6,750 bases of DNA from Candidatus Zixiibacteriota bacterium (lineage in GTDB: Bacteria; Zixibacteria; MSB-5A5; CAIYYT01). This document shows positions 5,246 through 6,750 of the stretch, one piece after another (within the stretch, counting starts at the first letter, position 1; each line of letters opens with the position of its first letter). The position numbers and the translations under genes are program-made. The notes beneath the pieces are model-generated. The model saw only the letters and a program-made list of their open reading frames with translations, made no database searches and was not told where the DNA came from. Location of the stretch: positions 1 through 6,750 of the forward strand of contig JAPLUP010000039.1 in NCBI GenBank assembly GCA_026397575.1. Reading direction: 5' to 3'.

Positions 5246-6750
5246 TCAGAAGATTTGACCGGTCAACTGTTTGTAAACCAACACCGGCGAAATCCCTCCC
5301 TGTCCCAAAATGAAATCGTGAAACTTCCTGAGCGTATACTTCTGTCCGAGCTTGGTCTTGTACAGGTCCCGGATCATTAGCAGGTACTCCTTGCCCAACA
5401 AGTAGCTACTCGGTTGCGCCGGTGCAAGCGTGTAGCGGTTAACTTCTTTCTCGATGTAGTCAACCTCGGCATCGAGATTCGCCACCATCCAATCCACCGC
5501 CTGCTGATAAGTAAATTGACCGGTTTGCAGCTTGACGTCCACGACCATGCGCGCGGCGTCAAACCGAATGCCACCAAGGGTCGCCAGATAGGTTCGCAGA
5601 TCATCTCCGTAAAACTTTTCCCGGTACATCTCCTCTTCGCAATAGAGCGCCCAGCCTTCGACCATCATGTTGTCGCGCTGGAATCGACTCATCCGCGATG
5701 GATTGTGGTTCGCCCTTTGCATTTGGAGATGATGTCCCGGATAAACATCATAAGCCACAGCCCCCTTGAAACCGCGACGAGTACAATAGCGGAAATAGGC
5801 CGAACGATTGGCGTCCGAAAGCGAATCGGGGGAGGGCTGAACGTAGAACCGGCCGATCTGTGTCGGCTCGAACGGGCCTACCGGTTGATAGGCGATGCCA
5901 CCTACCACATTGCGAATGAACGCCGATGTCTCGACCGGAACGCATTCCCCGACGTTCGCGGGCACAGTGGCGAAATCGTGCGAAACGATCCAGTCACGCG
6001 TCTGGTTGATTTCCCACTGAAAGTAATCCATGACGTCGTTGCGACAGAAACTCTTGGGGATGAAATAGGCGAAATCCTCCGGCATCGGCAGTGTGTCGAC
6101 AATCGCCGAAACCGAGTCATATAGCTTCGCTGACTTTGCGAACAGCGCCTCGCCCACTTTCAGCAGCGAATCAGAGTCGTAGTCGAGGAAGTACTGCTGC
6201 CGGAGCAGTTTGTCGTAGAAATCCTTGCCGACCGCGAAAGCTTGACCTTCCTTCGTCTTGAGGGTATCGAGAAAGTCAGAGAAGTCTTCCAGCGCGCTGG
6301 CAGCCGTCGCTATTTTCTCCTGTAGTTCGTCACGGCGTTGCGGGAACTCGGGGCCAAAATAGCCGACAATGTCGTTCAGGAAACCGACCATGTTCTCGAT
6401 CTCCTCATCAGCCAGCAGAATCCAGATCTGCGGCGGTTCCTTCAGAAGCTTCTGTGCGGACTTCAGGAAACGGGGTAGGTCGTCAAGCCGTCCCAATATC
6501 GACTCCAGCTTGACGGTATCCGACAATGATTGTGACAGCATGATCTGACAGATGCCGTCACTGGCTTTGCCTGAAAACAACTTGGGATTATCTTGCATCA
6601 GTGGCGAGCGACTTAGACAGAGTAGCTGAGTCTCAATATTCCCCTGCAATGTCAGGTAATCAACCTTCTGCTCAACCGACAACTCGCCCTGGCTGATACC
6701 ATTCATCTCGGTGCGCAGATCGCGCAACGCCGATGCAAACTTGCCGAATG
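5246..6750 (-). CDS. DUF885-family protein with altered metallopeptidase-like motif (partial, N-terminus off the right edge)
   Basis: The last 500 codons of a frame that is already open at the right edge; a TTG at 6727 is internal and need not be the start. The C-terminal half clearly belongs to DUF885 (PF05960), a family of about 550-600-residue bacterial proteins, often exported, thought to be zinc peptidases. The visible signature is Y-D-V-Y-P-G-H-H-L-Q (5752-5723), followed by V-E-G-W-A-L-Y-C-E-E-E, R-F-D-A-A-R-M-V-V-D-V, and near the end F-H-D-F-I-L. In typical members the first motif begins H-E-x-x-P-G-H-H, so the first putative ligand and its glutamate are replaced here by Tyr and Asp. 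The later D-x-x-L-H position is a Gln (K-L-Q). The EGW motif and PGHH histidines remain. Peptidase activity is therefore doubtful, or the metal site differs. No signal peptide can be judged, as the N-terminus is missing. It is separated from the next gene by about 290 bases, so it is probably a separate transcription unit. Confidence 0.85.
   Translation of the reverse strand, partial: FGKFASALRDLRTEMNGISQGELSVEQKVDYLTLQGNIETQLLCLSRSPLMQDNPKLFSGKASDGICQIMLSQSLSDTVKLESILGRLDDLPRFLKSAQKLLKEPPQIWILLADEEIENMVGFLNDIVGYFGPEFPQRRDELQEKIATAASALEDFSDFLDTLKTKEGQAFAVGKDFYDKLLRQQYFLDYDSDSLLKVGEALFAKSAKLYDSVSAIVDTLPMPEDFAYFIPKSFCRNDVMDYFQWEINQTRDWIVSHDFATVPANVGECVPVETSAFIRNVVGGIAYQPVGPFEPTQIGRFYVQPSPDSLSDANRSAYFRYCTRRGFKGAVAYDVYPGHHLQMQRANHNPSRMSRFQRDNMMVEGWALYCEEEMYREKFYGDDLRTYLATLGGIRFDAARMVVDVKLQTGQFTYQQAVDWMVANLDAEVDYIEKEVNRYTLAPAQPSSYLLGKEYLLMIRDLYKTKLGQKYTLRKFHDFILGQGGISPVLVYKQLTGQIF

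Noticed and set aside
5129..5380. An 83-codon plus-strand frame across the intergenic gap
   Set aside because: It runs antisense into the conserved end of the DUF885 gene and has no recognisable motif or convincing ribosome site.
5414..6124. A 236-codon plus-strand open frame
   Set aside because: It is a shadow on the strand opposite the DUF885 coding region, whose motifs clearly fix the real frame.
1..6750. CRISPR array, tRNA or rRNA gene, insertion sequence
   Set aside because: No regularly spaced repeats, cloverleaf-like sequence, ribosomal RNA signature, transposase motif or terminal inverted repeats were seen.

Overview
The window is a stretch of bacterial DNA with intermediate GC by eye. 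All five genes that I support lie on the minus strand, so the order of transcription is right to left. ATP-motor, HIT-hydrolase and aconitase-like proteins, tight ATGA/GTGA overlaps and sigma70-like promoter spacing all indicate a bacterium. No gene identifies the phylum. The proteins are diverged from familiar homologues, so I suspect a poorly sampled or uncultured lineage, but this is a guess.

Layout in transcription order. (1) 6750-5246: the C-terminal 500 residues of a DUF885-family protein, with its N-terminus outside the window. (2) 5245-4952: a gap of about 290 bases without a convincing gene, holding a perfect 10-bp palindrome and weak hairpins. (3) 4951-3842: a protein with the Mre11/SbcD/YhaO calcineurin-like phosphoesterase layout, in which nearly every metal-ligand position is substituted. 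(4) 3845-1695: its partner, a YhaN/SbcC/Rad50-like ATPase with largely intact nucleotide-binding motifs and a two-helix membrane hairpin where Rad50 and SbcC have a zinc hook. These two genes overlap by ATGA. (5) 1694-1638: a 57-base gap with a good sigma70-type promoter placed so close to the next ATG that the transcript would be leaderless or nearly so. (6) 1637-1152: an intact HIT-family (Ap4A hydrolase/phosphorylase-like) protein. (7) 1155-1: overlapping it by GTGA, the first 385 codons of an unusual fusion of two tandem helix-turn-helix-like repeats with an aconitase/LeuC-like domain whose visible active-site loop has lost its signature residues. This gene runs off the left edge.

How they may work together. 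Genes 3 and 4 look like a co-translated SMC-like complex: a membrane-anchored ATPase with a nuclease-fold subunit that has probably lost catalysis and may now be a scaffold, sensor or regulator. Genes 6 and 7 form a second translationally coupled pair: a dinucleotide-polyphosphate type hydrolase with a probable DNA-binding aconitase-fold protein. Read from sequence alone, three of the five proteins (DUF885, YhaO-like, aconitase-like) keep the fold of an enzyme family while having lost hallmark catalytic or metal-binding residues. That concentration is the most striking property of the window. Whether the proteins cooperate in one pathway is inference.
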